This document shows, one piece after another, positions 26,886-36,123 of a DNA stretch of 37,650 nt; the stretch's first letter is position 1; every line of letters starts with the position of its first letter. The DNA is from Candidatus Woesearchaeota archaeon (lineage in GTDB: Archaea; Nanobdellota; Nanobdellia; SCGC-AAA011-G17; GW2011-AR20). Location: assembly GCA_018303005.1 (NCBI GenBank), contig JAGVYY010000048.1, forward strand, positions 1 to 37,650, written 5' to 3'. The notes under the pieces are model-generated. The model was not told where the DNA came from and did not search any database. It saw only the letters and a program-made list of their open reading frames with translations. The position numbers and the translations under genes were made by a program.

Positions 26886-27245
26886 ATGAATGAAGATATT
26901 AAGGAAAGTTTTAAGCAGACCTTAAACTTAAGCTTTGCAATATTTTTAATACTGTTCTTTGTAATTGTTGAAATAAATCTAAATGATAATCTTGTTAGTT
27001 TAATTCCTGTTTTGGTAGTTGCTTCTGTTGTATTAATGGTATTTATTGTAACTGTACATAAAGAATATGAATCTTATACAGGATTAACATTTGTAATATT
27101 TGGTTTTATAATAGCTTTAATTGACATAATAAACATAGTTAATAAGTTAAGATTTAATTTTCTTTTTATTAGTGAGATTGTTGTTGGAATAATGATTGTT
27201 ATTTATGGCAAATCTTTGTTCAAAAATTTAAAATTAAATAGGTAA
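26886..27245 (+). CDS. Small polytopic membrane protein, unknown function
   Basis: 119 aa, about four TM segments, directly downstream of rnhB. Confidence 0.65.
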   Translation: MNEDIKESFKQTLNLSFAIFLILFFVIVEINLNDNLVSLIPVLVVASVVLMVFIVTVHKEYESYTGLTFVIFGFIIALIDIINIVNKLRFNFLFISEIVVGIMIVIYGKSLFKNLKLNR

Positions 27246-27277
27246 GATTTTTATATTATAAATTTCTACTAAAAATA

Positions 27278-27976
27278 ATGGCTTTGGAAATATTATATGC
27301 ATTATTTGCTGGTTTGTCTACTCTTCTAGGCGGGATATTACTTTTATATACACATCTTAAAAAAGTTAATATTAGATATCTAACTGCTTTTGCAGCAGGT
27401 ATAATAATAGCAACAGCTTTTTTTGAAATGATTCCTGAGATAAAAGAAGGAGCTTCTTTAGCTGTTATTGGCTTAGGATTCTTCGTTATTTATTTGCTAG
27501 AGAAAATAATACTAATACATGCATGCAAGGAAGAAGAGTGTACTTACCAGTATCATAATGTTAGCTGGTTGTCTTTATTTGGCTTGACGATAGATAACTT
27601 TGTTGATGGAGCTGCTATTGCTGCAGGCTTTTTGATAAGTCCTTTGTTAGGATTAACCATAACTATCGCTGTTTTTACACATGAATTAGCTCAAGGACTT
27701 TCAACTGCTATAATTATGAGGCCAGTATATAAGACAAGAAGTATTATTTTAGCTTTAATTATAGCTGCAATTCTAACTCCTGCTGGTGCGTATGCCTCTA
27801 GATTTTTTCCTGAACTGGTCTTTAAAAATGTGTTGGCTTTTGCAGCAGGCATCTTTCTTTATATAGGGGCTTCTGATTTATTGCCAGAAGCACATGAGAA
27901 GTTCAACTGGAAAATAGTATTAAGTGTCGTTATAGGAGCTTTATTTATTATTGTTACCGGGATGTTCTTTGAATAA
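27278..27976 (+). CDS. ZIP-family metal transporter
   Basis: ALFAGLSTLLGGILLLY, LTIDNFVDGAAIAAGFLISP, FTHELAQGLSTAIIM: TM4/TM5 ZIP signatures. Confidence 0.88.
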   Translation: MALEILYALFAGLSTLLGGILLLYTHLKKVNIRYLTAFAAGIIIATAFFEMIPEIKEGASLAVIGLGFFVIYLLEKIILIHACKEEECTYQYHNVSWLSLFGLTIDNFVDGAAIAAGFLISPLLGLTITIAVFTHELAQGLSTAIIMRPVYKTRSIILALIIAAILTPAGAYASRFFPELVFKNVLAFAAGIFLYIGASDLLPEAHEKFNWKIVLSVVIGALFIIVTGMFFE

Positions 27977-27983
27977 ACAAAAA

Positions 27984-27993
27984 ACTATATAAA
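27984..27993 (+). promoter_or_regulatory. Putative TATA element of smc
   Basis: actatataaa about 30-39 bp upstream of the smc ATG. Confidence 0.45.
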
Positions 27994-28022
27994 GCTAATA
28001 AAATTCTCGATGATAATTAAAA

Positions 28023-31000
28023 ATGGCAGTAATCAAACAACTGAAATTACATGGTTTTAAATCATTTGCTAAGTCTACAGAGATACCTTTTTCTAATGGT
28101 TATAGTGTTGTTGTGGGTTCAAATGGATCCGGAAAGAGCAATATTGCAGACAGTCTTATGTTTGTTTTGGGTTCTTTATCATCAAAAACAATGAGAGCTG
28201 AGAAAGCTCCCAGCCTTATTTATAACGGAGGAAAACAACATGATCCTGCAAAACAGGCACAAGTTGACATAATCTTTGATAATTCCAAAAAAGAATTTTC
28301 TATAAATTCCAAAGAAGTTAAGCTTTCCAGGATTGTCAGGCAGAATGGACAATCGGTGTATAAGATAAATGATGATGTTAGAACAAGACAACAGGTCATT
28401 GAACTGCTGGGAACTGCAAGAATAGACCCTGACGGGCATAACATTGTTTTACAAGGAGACATAATCAAGTTTACTGATATGAAACCAGAAGACAGGAGAG
28501 CTGTAATTGAGGAAGCTGCCGGAATTTCTGTTTATGAGGATAAAAAGAGGAAATCACTGAATGAGCTTGAAAAAGTAGAAATAAAATTAAAGGAAGCTGA
28601 TATTGTTCTTACTGAGAGAAAAACACATCTTAGGGAATTAAAGAATGACAGGGACCAGGCAATAAAGTATAGAGAAATAGAGGGTAAGATAAAAGAGAAC
28701 AAGGCTACATATTTGCATATGCAGATAAAACAAAAAGAAAACAGCAGGGAAGATATTGAAAAGAGACTGATGGAACAAGAACAAACCAAGGAGAAGATCC
28801 AGAAGAATATAGATAATTATAAAGAAGAAATCCAGAAAACAAAAGATGAGATAAAGAGTATAAATGACCAAATTGAGAAAAAAGGAGAGAAAGAGCAACT
28901 AGCATTACAAAAGGAGATTGATGGCTTAAAAACTTCTATTATTAAAAAGACAGCCAGAACTGATGTCCTGAATGGAGAAATAATAAAAACAAAAGAAAGA
29001 ATTGTACAGCTAAAAAAAAATAATGTCGAATTAGACACTAAAATCAATAATTTAAAGAAAGAACTCGGCAATTTCGAAAGAGAAAAAGAAAAACTTTCAT
29101 TACAAAAAGAGAAAATAGATGATAATATCAAAAAGCTAAAAGAAAAATACAACATCAAGGATGATGATTCTGCTGAGAAAGATATCGAGAATCTGCAGAA
29201 AGAGATAAGCAATGCACAAAATGAAATTAACCTGCTTTTGAGAGAGCATGATAAAAATGTTTTTATGCAGGATGAAATTAACAAAAAACTTGACATTGAT
29301 TCAAATGGTGATGAAGAGAATATTAAACAGCTAAGGCAGAATTTTAAAACAATAACCCTGGATCTTAATAAGGCATTAGGAGAGGATTCTATGTTATCCA
29401 GCAAGGTAGGAAACATAAGAAAAGCATTGCTGGAACTAAATGAAAAACAGGCTAAATTAAATGCTAAAAGCATTGTTTCCAGAGAAAACCCATCTGCACA
29501 GTTAGTTAAGAAAATAATCAATTCAGGCATAAAGGGAATTTACAATACAGTAGGAAACCTGGCTAATGTCGACAAGAAATATTCTCTTGCACTAGAAGTT
29601 GCTGCAGGACCAAGAATCAATGCCATAGTTACAGAAGATGATAGTGTTGCAGCCAAGTGCATTGAGTATCTTAAAAGCAACAGACTCGGAGTTGTTACTT
29701 TTTTTCCTCTGAATAAGATAAAACCTGCAATTATCAATGAGAGTGCAAATATATATTCCAAGCAGAATGGTGTACATGGCCTTGCTCTTAACCTGATAAA
29801 GTATAATCCGAAGTTCAGGAATATTTTTTCTTATACTCTTGGATCGACATTGATTGTTGATGATGTTGCTGTCGCCAGGAAGATTGGTGTCGGAAATGCC
29901 AGAATGGTAACTTTAGAAGGTGACTTACTGGAACAGAGCGGAGCTATGATAGGTGGATTCAGGAGACCCTTGACAGGATCAGGATTCAAGGAAGAAGATC
30001 TTGATACTGAGATTGAAAGATTGGAGAACGAGATTACTAATCTAAGATCTAATCTGACTGGTTTTGAGAACAAAAAACAAGAACTTGAAGAGAAGATTTC
30101 CAGATTAAGAAATGAAAAGATAAACCTTGAAAGCGAAATAATGAAGATTGAGAAAATCTCTGGTGCAGTTGATTTGATTAAACTGAGAAAAGATAAAAGT
30201 ATAATAGAGGACAAGCAAAAAGAACTGTCAAATAAAATAAAAGAGCTTGAGAAGAAATCACAGTTCAATGAAAAAGAACTAACTAACCTGAAAGATGAAA
30301 GATCCAAAAGCAAGACCAGTGGAGTTAAGAATCTCAATGATCTTGAGGAAAACAAAAAAAACATTACAGGAGAGGTGCTTACACTTGAGTCTAACATAAA
30401 GTCAATAAATACCCAGATAAATGACATTCTTGAATCTGAAAAAAACAGAACTTTCCAAATCATAAAGAACCATGAAAAAGAAATTTTTGATTTTGATAAT
30501 GAGCTTAAAAATCTAAAAGAGCAGGTCAGGACAGAACAAGACACCTTAAAAGACAATGAGAGAAAGGAAAAATCATTCTACAGCCAGTTTAAGGTCATGG
30601 TGAACAAAAGAAACAAGCTAAATGAAATAATTCAAGGGAAAGAGAATAATCTTGTGAGAATGGAGGAACAGATAAGAAATGTTGAGGAGAAGAAAAACAA
30701 TGTTTCTCTGGACAGGGCTAAAATAATTGCAGAGATTGAAGGTATGGGAAAAGAATTCGAGGCTTTTAAAGATGAAAAGATAAGAAAGAATGTTAATACC
30801 GACCAGATAAAATATGAAATACAAAGATGCGAGAAAGACCTTCAGAATATGGGCAATGTTAACTTGAGAGCTCTGGAGGTATATGAGACTTTAGAAGAGG
30901 ATTATAACAAATTGACTGATAAATCTGAGAAATTAAGACTGGAGAAAGGAGATGTCCTGAGTATGATGCAGGAGATTGAGAATCAGAAAATTGATTCTTT

Positions 31001-31436
31001 CCTACAGACTTTCAAGATTGTAGACAAACACTTTAAAGAGAATTTCTTAAATATTTCAAACAAAGGACAGGCTTATCTGGAACTAGAAGATCCAAAGAAT
31101 CCTTTTAATGGTGGTGTTGAAGTAAAAGTAAGATTAATTGGTAACAAATATATGGATATAAGGAGCTTATCCGGGGGAGAGAAAACACTGACTGCATTAG
31201 CTTTTATATTTGCCATCCAGGAGTTTAATCCTGCCTCATTTTATCTGTTTGATGAGGTTGATGCTGCTCTTGATAAGACCAATTCAGAGAAACTGTCAAA
31301 ATTAATCGCTAGATATGCTAGTAAAGCCCAGTATATTGTTATATCCCATAATGACGCTGTTGTTTCTGAAGCTGAAACAATTTATGGTGTTAGTATGCAG
31401 GAAGGAATTAGCAAGGTTATTAGTTTAAAGATTTGA
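28023..31436 (+). CDS. smc: Chromosome segregation protein SMC
   Basis: VVVGSNGSGKSNIADSLMFVLG, long coiled coils, hinge around GIKGIYNTVGNLANVDKKYSLALEVAAG, RSLSGGEKTLTALAFIFAIQ, FYLFDEVDAALDKTNSEKL. Confidence 0.97.
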   Translation: MAVIKQLKLHGFKSFAKSTEIPFSNGYSVVVGSNGSGKSNIADSLMFVLGSLSSKTMRAEKAPSLIYNGGKQHDPAKQAQVDIIFDNSKKEFSINSKEVKLSRIVRQNGQSVYKINDDVRTRQQVIELLGTARIDPDGHNIVLQGDIIKFTDMKPEDRRAVIEEAAGISVYEDKKRKSLNELEKVEIKLKEADIVLTERKTHLRELKNDRDQAIKYREIEGKIKENKATYLHMQIKQKENSREDIEKRLMEQEQTKEKIQKNIDNYKEEIQKTKDEIKSINDQIEKKGEKEQLALQKEIDGLKTSIIKKTARTDVLNGEIIKTKERIVQLKKNNVELDTKINNLKKELGNFEREKEKLSLQKEKIDDNIKKLKEKYNIKDDDSAEKDIENLQKEISNAQNEINLLLREHDKNVFMQDEINKKLDIDSNGDEENIKQLRQNFKTITLDLNKALGEDSMLSSKVGNIRKALLELNEKQAKLNAKSIVSRENPSAQLVKKIINSGIKGIYNTVGNLANVDKKYSLALEVAAGPRINAIVTEDDSVAAKCIEYLKSNRLGVVTFFPLNKIKPAIINESANIYSKQNGVHGLALNLIKYNPKFRNIFSYTLGSTLIVDDVAVARKIGVGNARMVTLEGDLLEQSGAMIGGFRRPLTGSGFKEEDLDTEIERLENEITNLRSNLTGFENKKQELEEKISRLRNEKINLESEIMKIEKISGAVDLIKLRKDKSIIEDKQKELSNKIKELEKKSQFNEKELTNLKDERSKSKTSGVKNLNDLEENKKNITGEVLTLESNIKSINTQINDILESEKNRTFQIIKNHEKEIFDFDNELKNLKEQVRTEQDTLKDNERKEKSFYSQFKVMVNKRNKLNEIIQGKENNLVRMEEQIRNVEEKKNNVSLDRAKIIAEIEGMGKEFEAFKDEKIRKNVNTDQIKYEIQRCEKDLQNMGNVNLRALEVYETLEEDYNKLTDKSEKLRLEKGDVLSMMQEIENQKIDSFLQTFKIVDKHFKENFLNISNKGQAYLELEDPKNPFNGGVEVKVRLIGNKYMDIRSLSGGEKTLTALAFIFAIQEFNPASFYLFDEVDAALDKTNSEKLSKLIARYASKAQYIVISHNDAVVSEAETIYGVSMQEGISKVISLKI

Positions 31437-31445
31437 AATTCTTGG

Positions 31446-31607
31446 CTATTTTTTATGTGGCTGATAAATAAGATTTCCGACAAGCTGACCATAACTAAGA
31501 GCAAGTATCGCTTTTTTATAGCCAATATGCAATTCATATTCAGTCCTCTGTACCCAGTCCTGATAATCCGGATATTTGTTATCTTGTTTTGATATAAAAC
31601 CAACCAA
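31446..31607 (-). pseudogene. Truncated GNAT-like acetyltransferase remnant (tentative)
   Basis: Hand translation in a frame absent from the track: (TTG)VGFISKQDNKYPDYQDWVQRTEYELHIGYKKAILALSYGQLVGNLIYQPHKK*. 53 aa with a GNAT-like GYKKAILA..GQLVGNLIYQPHK segment, ending at a stop just before the convergent smc 3' end. Confidence 0.4.
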
Positions 31608-31612
31608 TGTTT

Positions 31613-34108
31613 TTATACAAAGAAATCAGTCATAGAATTCCAGTACTTGACCAGGATTATTATAATCAACAAAACTATCAAAGCCCCTAATATGAAAGCC
31701 CTGTATGGGTTTAACTTTTCTATAAGGTCATATTTTCTGAAAACAAAATATATTATGGCTAAGAGTATAAGAGCAATCACATATCTCCCTATTTTCAGCT
31801 CCTTTACTTTTTCACTAGATTCATCTTCAAGATTATCGGCATCTTCTTGTTCTTCTTCATTTTCATTACGGGAGGTTTTTTTCGCAATCTGCTCTTCATC
31901 ATCTTCCAGGAATTCAGATATCTGGTTTCTGAACAATAAGATTATAATCACTACAGCGATTAATGCAAGACCTGCATATAGGTATCTTATGTTGAAATTA
32001 ATACCAAATTTTTCTGACAATGATTTTTTGTTTTCTGTTTCTAGTGAAATCTCCTTTACTTCAAGAGATGGTATGTCATTTTCTATCTTCAACAATCTTA
32101 TTTTGATATCTTTTTTGCCATCACCGTTGACATCAACGTCTTTTTCCTGGTTTATGGAAAGCTGGAATGCTGTTGAATTGCTTTTTATCACAACAATTAC
32201 AGAGTCATTTTTTATATTAGAGATCAAGAGCTCATGCTCTTCATTGTTATAAACAAACTTTGTGTTTTCGGTTACTCTACTAAGATCTTTTATGTCTTTA
32301 ATCTTTGTTGTATTATCAATTATATTTCTTCCTGTTATCTCTGATTGATTTGATGTTAGATAACTATTGAGCCAGCTGCCTACTCTTGAGAAAAATCCTT
32401 CTTTTTTTGCTGTCTGATTATCCTGTATTGTTGTTGTAGTGTTTATTGTTGGTTCTTCTGTTGAACTTAACTCTTCTGATGCGAGTACAGTAATATCAAT
32501 ATTCTTTGATCCAAGAACTGTATCAGTATCTTTGCTTCTCACAAAGATGGTTGCTTTATAATCTCCTGTCTTTGTGGTAGGTGATGGATATGCATATAGA
32601 TAGACAATCTCACTTTTTCCAGGTTTTATGCTTATTGTTGCAGGATTCAGCTGTATAAAACTTGAGGCTGTGCCGCTTATCCCTATGTTGTATGTTGTCT
32701 CAAACCTTCCATTATTTAATATCTCAATTGCCTGGCTTATACTTGAGTCTCGGGCTATCTTTATGTCAGAAACTTTTATTTCAGGCTTATAGCATTCACT
32801 GCCAGATATTACTTCTAGATTAAATGAGTCATCTCCTTTTATTTTTTCTGTGTCAGAAGCTACCGAAGTTATCTTTATGTCATAAGTGCCAGAAGGAACA
32901 TTCTTGCTTGTGTCAACTTCCAAGGAAACATCTTTCTCTTCACCAGGATTTAAATTCAATGAGTCTTTGTCAGTTCTTACAAATTCATGGTTCTTGAACA
33001 ATTTGAACATTTTCGGAAACTGTCCTGTGTTTTTTATAGATATTTCATAAACCTTGTCAAGACCTTGGCATATTCTTTCATTCTCTTGCGGAATGATGAC
33101 TTCTACATTGTTGCACTGGTTTACGTTTGCTCTTACATTGTTTTCCAGCTTTATCTTTCCATTTATATCTTCAATCTGCACATCAATATCAAATTCACCA
33201 TTTGTCCCATAGTCAGGGGACAGAATCAAATTTATCGTGTCTTGGTCAAGGGCTTCTATTGTTGATGTTTTCCTGTCAAGATTTGCCCAGGCAGGACCAG
33301 ACAATTTTAGTTGATAGGTATTTTTTTCAGTTGCTGCATTTGTTATTTTTAATGGTATAATCTGCTGTGTTCTTTCACAGAAACTTATAAAATTCTTCTC
33401 TATCGATGTTGTATAATCATAACATTTTTTCACATTAATCTCAGATTTTGCCGATGCGCTTGATAAGCTGCTTCTTGATTTTGCATTAAGAACTATGTCA
33501 AAGACGCCTTTGCTGTTGCATGGAACCTTTATATCTATAAAAATTTCTCTACTCTCTCCTGGATTTAGAGTTATGACTGATTCTGATGTTAAACCCCATT
33601 GACTTGTGCTTCCGCCTAGGCTTAGATCATACGTTTCCTGGAAGTTTCCTGAATTCTTCACCATAAAAGAATACCTCTCAGAATTGCAGCCGCAGACTTC
33701 TTTTGTTGGTGCGTTCTTTATATCAATCTTATGACAATCAGCAACATTAATAATAAATAATGATTTCTGCACTTGTTTCCCGTCATTTACCAGAAGATTA
33801 AGGTTATATTTTCCAGGAATTACCCTTGAATTCGGTGTTGAATAAATAAAAAGGGTTTTTTTGTCTGCTATTAAGCTAAATCCCAATGGAACAACTGTAG
33901 AAAATGAGCTTGCGCCACCTTCCAGATTTACTGAGAAATCTCCTGTTCCTTCAATGTCAGATGTAAACAAAGTAGTACTTCCAGGGCATACTATAGCTTC
34001 ACTTTGCGTATCTTTTACTGAAAAATCAGCGTTTACATTTTTTATTAATGCTGAAAATAGAAATATGGATAAGACTAACGAAATTATTACGATTTTTTTA
34101 TTATTCAT
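31613..34108 (-). CDS. Surface protein with tandem NEW3/CARDB-like Ig repeats and C-terminal TM segments
   Basis: Signal peptide-like N-terminus, repeats such as YSFMVKNSGNFQETYDLSLGG and YEISIKNTGQFPKMFKLFKN, LNPGESREIFIDIKVP, and three C-terminal hydrophobic segments. Confidence 0.8.
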   Translation of the reverse strand: MNNKKIVIISLVLSIFLFSALIKNVNADFSVKDTQSEAIVCPGSTTLFTSDIEGTGDFSVNLEGGASSFSTVVPLGFSLIADKKTLFIYSTPNSRVIPGKYNLNLLVNDGKQVQKSLFIINVADCHKIDIKNAPTKEVCGCNSERYSFMVKNSGNFQETYDLSLGGSTSQWGLTSESVITLNPGESREIFIDIKVPCNSKGVFDIVLNAKSRSSLSSASAKSEINVKKCYDYTTSIEKNFISFCERTQQIIPLKITNAATEKNTYQLKLSGPAWANLDRKTSTIEALDQDTINLILSPDYGTNGEFDIDVQIEDINGKIKLENNVRANVNQCNNVEVIIPQENERICQGLDKVYEISIKNTGQFPKMFKLFKNHEFVRTDKDSLNLNPGEEKDVSLEVDTSKNVPSGTYDIKITSVASDTEKIKGDDSFNLEVISGSECYKPEIKVSDIKIARDSSISQAIEILNNGRFETTYNIGISGTASSFIQLNPATISIKPGKSEIVYLYAYPSPTTKTGDYKATIFVRSKDTDTVLGSKNIDITVLASEELSSTEEPTINTTTTIQDNQTAKKEGFFSRVGSWLNSYLTSNQSEITGRNIIDNTTKIKDIKDLSRVTENTKFVYNNEEHELLISNIKNDSVIVVIKSNSTAFQLSINQEKDVDVNGDGKKDIKIRLLKIENDIPSLEVKEISLETENKKSLSEKFGINFNIRYLYAGLALIAVVIIILLFRNQISEFLEDDEEQIAKKTSRNENEEEQEDADNLEDESSEKVKELKIGRYVIALILLAIIYFVFRKYDLIEKLNPYRAFILGALIVLLIIIILVKYWNSMTDFFV

Positions 34109-34263
34109 AGTTGATAACCTCTATTTATTACTCTAAATCAGTTATTTATATAAATACTTTTTTATTAAAGAATATATATGTTTTAGAAGTTCGAGTTTAT
34201 GCATATATGTTTATTCTATAATGATATAGATTATTTTACATCTTCTTTTGCTTTGTCTTTATA

Positions 34264-34605
34264 TCAGAGAGTTTCCTGTTGTTGCTTATGCTCATGGTGG
34301 TGTTCCTGCTCATCATGATGCTCATGCTCTTTCTGTTGATGTATCTCCTCTTCTGTAGGATTATCACTGGTATGCTCTGTATTCATGCCTTTACTATTTG
34401 TGCTTTTATCAGATGCTGGCATTCCAGTGTTTGTTTCTGTTTTTTTTGTATTCTCTGGTAAAGGCTCTTTTTTGTTGTACTTTTTCCTATATAAAAAGTC
34501 TTCAACTTTATCCTTCAGATACAGATAAAGAATGAATATTGCAAAAAGAACCGGTAAAATCAATATACCTATGACAATACCTGACATGAAATTTAGTTTT
34601 ACCAT
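34264..34605 (-). CDS. Single-TM protein with His/Glu-rich C-terminal tail
   Basis: 113 aa; IVIGILILPVLFAIFILYLYL TM; tail EEIHQQKEHEHHDEQEHHHEHKQQQETL. Confidence 0.7.
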   Translation of the reverse strand: MVKLNFMSGIVIGILILPVLFAIFILYLYLKDKVEDFLYRKKYNKKEPLPENTKKTETNTGMPASDKSTNSKGMNTEHTSDNPTEEEIHQQKEHEHHDEQEHHHEHKQQQETL

Positions 34606-34684
34606 AAAAGAAGTATTTTAGAAAAATATTTAAAGTTATAGATGAAAATAAGAGCTAAAAAAGAAAAAGAAAAAACAGAGAAGA

Positions 34685-35989
34685 TTAGTAATAAGTTTGT
34701 GATTCTCCACTCCCTTCTTCTGTATCCCTGCTTCTGGACTTGTTTATTGCTATTACAATTCCCAATATTACAAGGATTATAAGCAATACAATGAATCCTA
34801 CCTCAAGTCCTGTCTTTATGTTCTCATAATTTCCTGTTTTAGGTGAAACCAATGACACTACATTGCCTTCAAGACTCAATTCCTTAACAGTCTTTGAGTC
34901 CTCATTTATTCTTGCTGTAAATAGATGCTTTCCAGTATCAGCGTCATCGTTTGCAACAACAAACAATGTTATCTGATTTGTATTTCCAGGCTGGACTGCT
35001 ACTATTGCTGGTTCTATTCTTGTTTTTGCGAAATTCTGAGTTCCTAAGACTTCGGCTGTGAAGGTTCTTGTTTTGTCACCAAGATTACCTATCATTATTG
35101 TGTAAGCTATTGCTTTGCCTTTTCCTAGTTCCTTGCTTGAAGAATCTACATTTACTATCAAGTTCTGTTGTACATTTTCAGGAGTTATTTCTTCTCCAGT
35201 TACTGTCAATTTGTAGCTCTCTTCTGTTATTGTTTTACCTCTGTTGTATGCTACTCTGACTTTTAGGTCATAAATTCCTGGCTTTACTCCATTTAAACTG
35301 ATTGGAGGAAGATCTATCTTTGCTGTGTCATCAAAATCAGGATTGTCAGTTGATTTTGATTCTGTTGATAATTTGTCAATTGAATCTGCAGTTGTTAATC
35401 CTAACTGTGGTATTGATGCTTCAACAATTACATTTTTTTCTCCTGATGTGAATCCTCCCAAATTTTCAATTACTGCGCCTATGCTAAGGAAGTCACCAGA
35501 CTTTACTGTCAGTCCAGGAGTGAAGAACACTCTGAACAAATTGACGAAATGTCTTCTTTCTTCAACATTTAATGGGAAAGATACTCTTTCACTGTCTATA
35601 TTGTTAAATGCTTCTATGTGCAGAGAATATGTTTTTGAGGATGAGATGTCTTCTGGTATTCTCAATGTTAACGTCTTTGAGTTTGTTGTTCCATTTTCAA
35701 GATCAAATGTATCTGTTTCATCTTCTATGTCACTGAATTCATAACCACCGATCCAGGCCTTGACTTTCACATCTCTTACATCTGCCAGATATGATTCAAC
35801 CTCAAATCTTACTGTTACTTTGTCCCCTCTTTCTACATGAACTATTTTGCTAGTTCCTAAGATGTCTATACCATTAACTTCTACATCTGTGAATCTTAAA
35901 TTTGTTGCTGCAAAAGTTGATAATGGCATAGTTATTAATACCAATAAACTAACAAGCATTAATGCTAAACTTAATTTTTTCATTTTCAT
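34685..35989 (-). CDS. COG1361-like S-layer/CARDB-type surface protein with C-terminal TM
   Basis: MKMKKLSLALMLVSLLVLITMPLSTFAA signal peptide; VKSGDFLSIGAVIENLGG, PPISLNGVKPGIYDLKVRVAYNRG; C-terminal VGFIVLLIILVILGIVIAI; AAGGGGG 5' of the chosen ATG. Confidence 0.8.
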   Translation of the reverse strand: MKMKKLSLALMLVSLLVLITMPLSTFAATNLRFTDVEVNGIDILGTSKIVHVERGDKVTVRFEVESYLADVRDVKVKAWIGGYEFSDIEDETDTFDLENGTTNSKTLTLRIPEDISSSKTYSLHIEAFNNIDSERVSFPLNVEERRHFVNLFRVFFTPGLTVKSGDFLSIGAVIENLGGFTSGEKNVIVEASIPQLGLTTADSIDKLSTESKSTDNPDFDDTAKIDLPPISLNGVKPGIYDLKVRVAYNRGKTITEESYKLTVTGEEITPENVQQNLIVNVDSSSKELGKGKAIAYTIMIGNLGDKTRTFTAEVLGTQNFAKTRIEPAIVAVQPGNTNQITLFVVANDDADTGKHLFTARINEDSKTVKELSLEGNVVSLVSPKTGNYENIKTGLEVGFIVLLIILVILGIVIAINKSRSRDTEEGSGESQTYY

Positions 35990-36059
35990 TTTCCCCCTTA
36001 TCATATGCTTTTATGAATTATCCTTAATAATGTGTTATTATCTTTAAGTTACTATCCCT

Positions 36060-36074
36060 ATTTAAACTTTTTGG
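36060..36074 (-). promoter_or_regulatory. Putative BRE/TATA promoter of the COG1361-like gene
   Basis: Reverse strand reads ccaaaaagtttaaat, an archaeal BRE/TATA-like element, ~70 bp upstream of the ATG at 35989. Confidence 0.55.
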
Positions 36075-36123
36075 TAATAAATTTATATATTAGTAACATT
36101 CTTAAAGCTTTTGTTAATCGCGT

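Noticed and set aside
28817-30556. Long minus-strand ORFs (237 and 241 aa) opposite smc
   Set aside because: Ser/Leu/Phe-rich translations antisense to Lys/Glu-rich coiled coil, no family motifs; smc is unambiguous on the plus strand.
31382-31603. 73 aa minus-strand ORF in the smc 3' gap
   Set aside because: Alternative frame of the same DNA reads as a GNAT-like fragment, which is more protein-like.
31647-32252. 201 aa plus-strand ORF opposite the 831 aa surface protein
   Set aside because: Low-complexity Ser/Ile/Phe antisense translation, no motifs.
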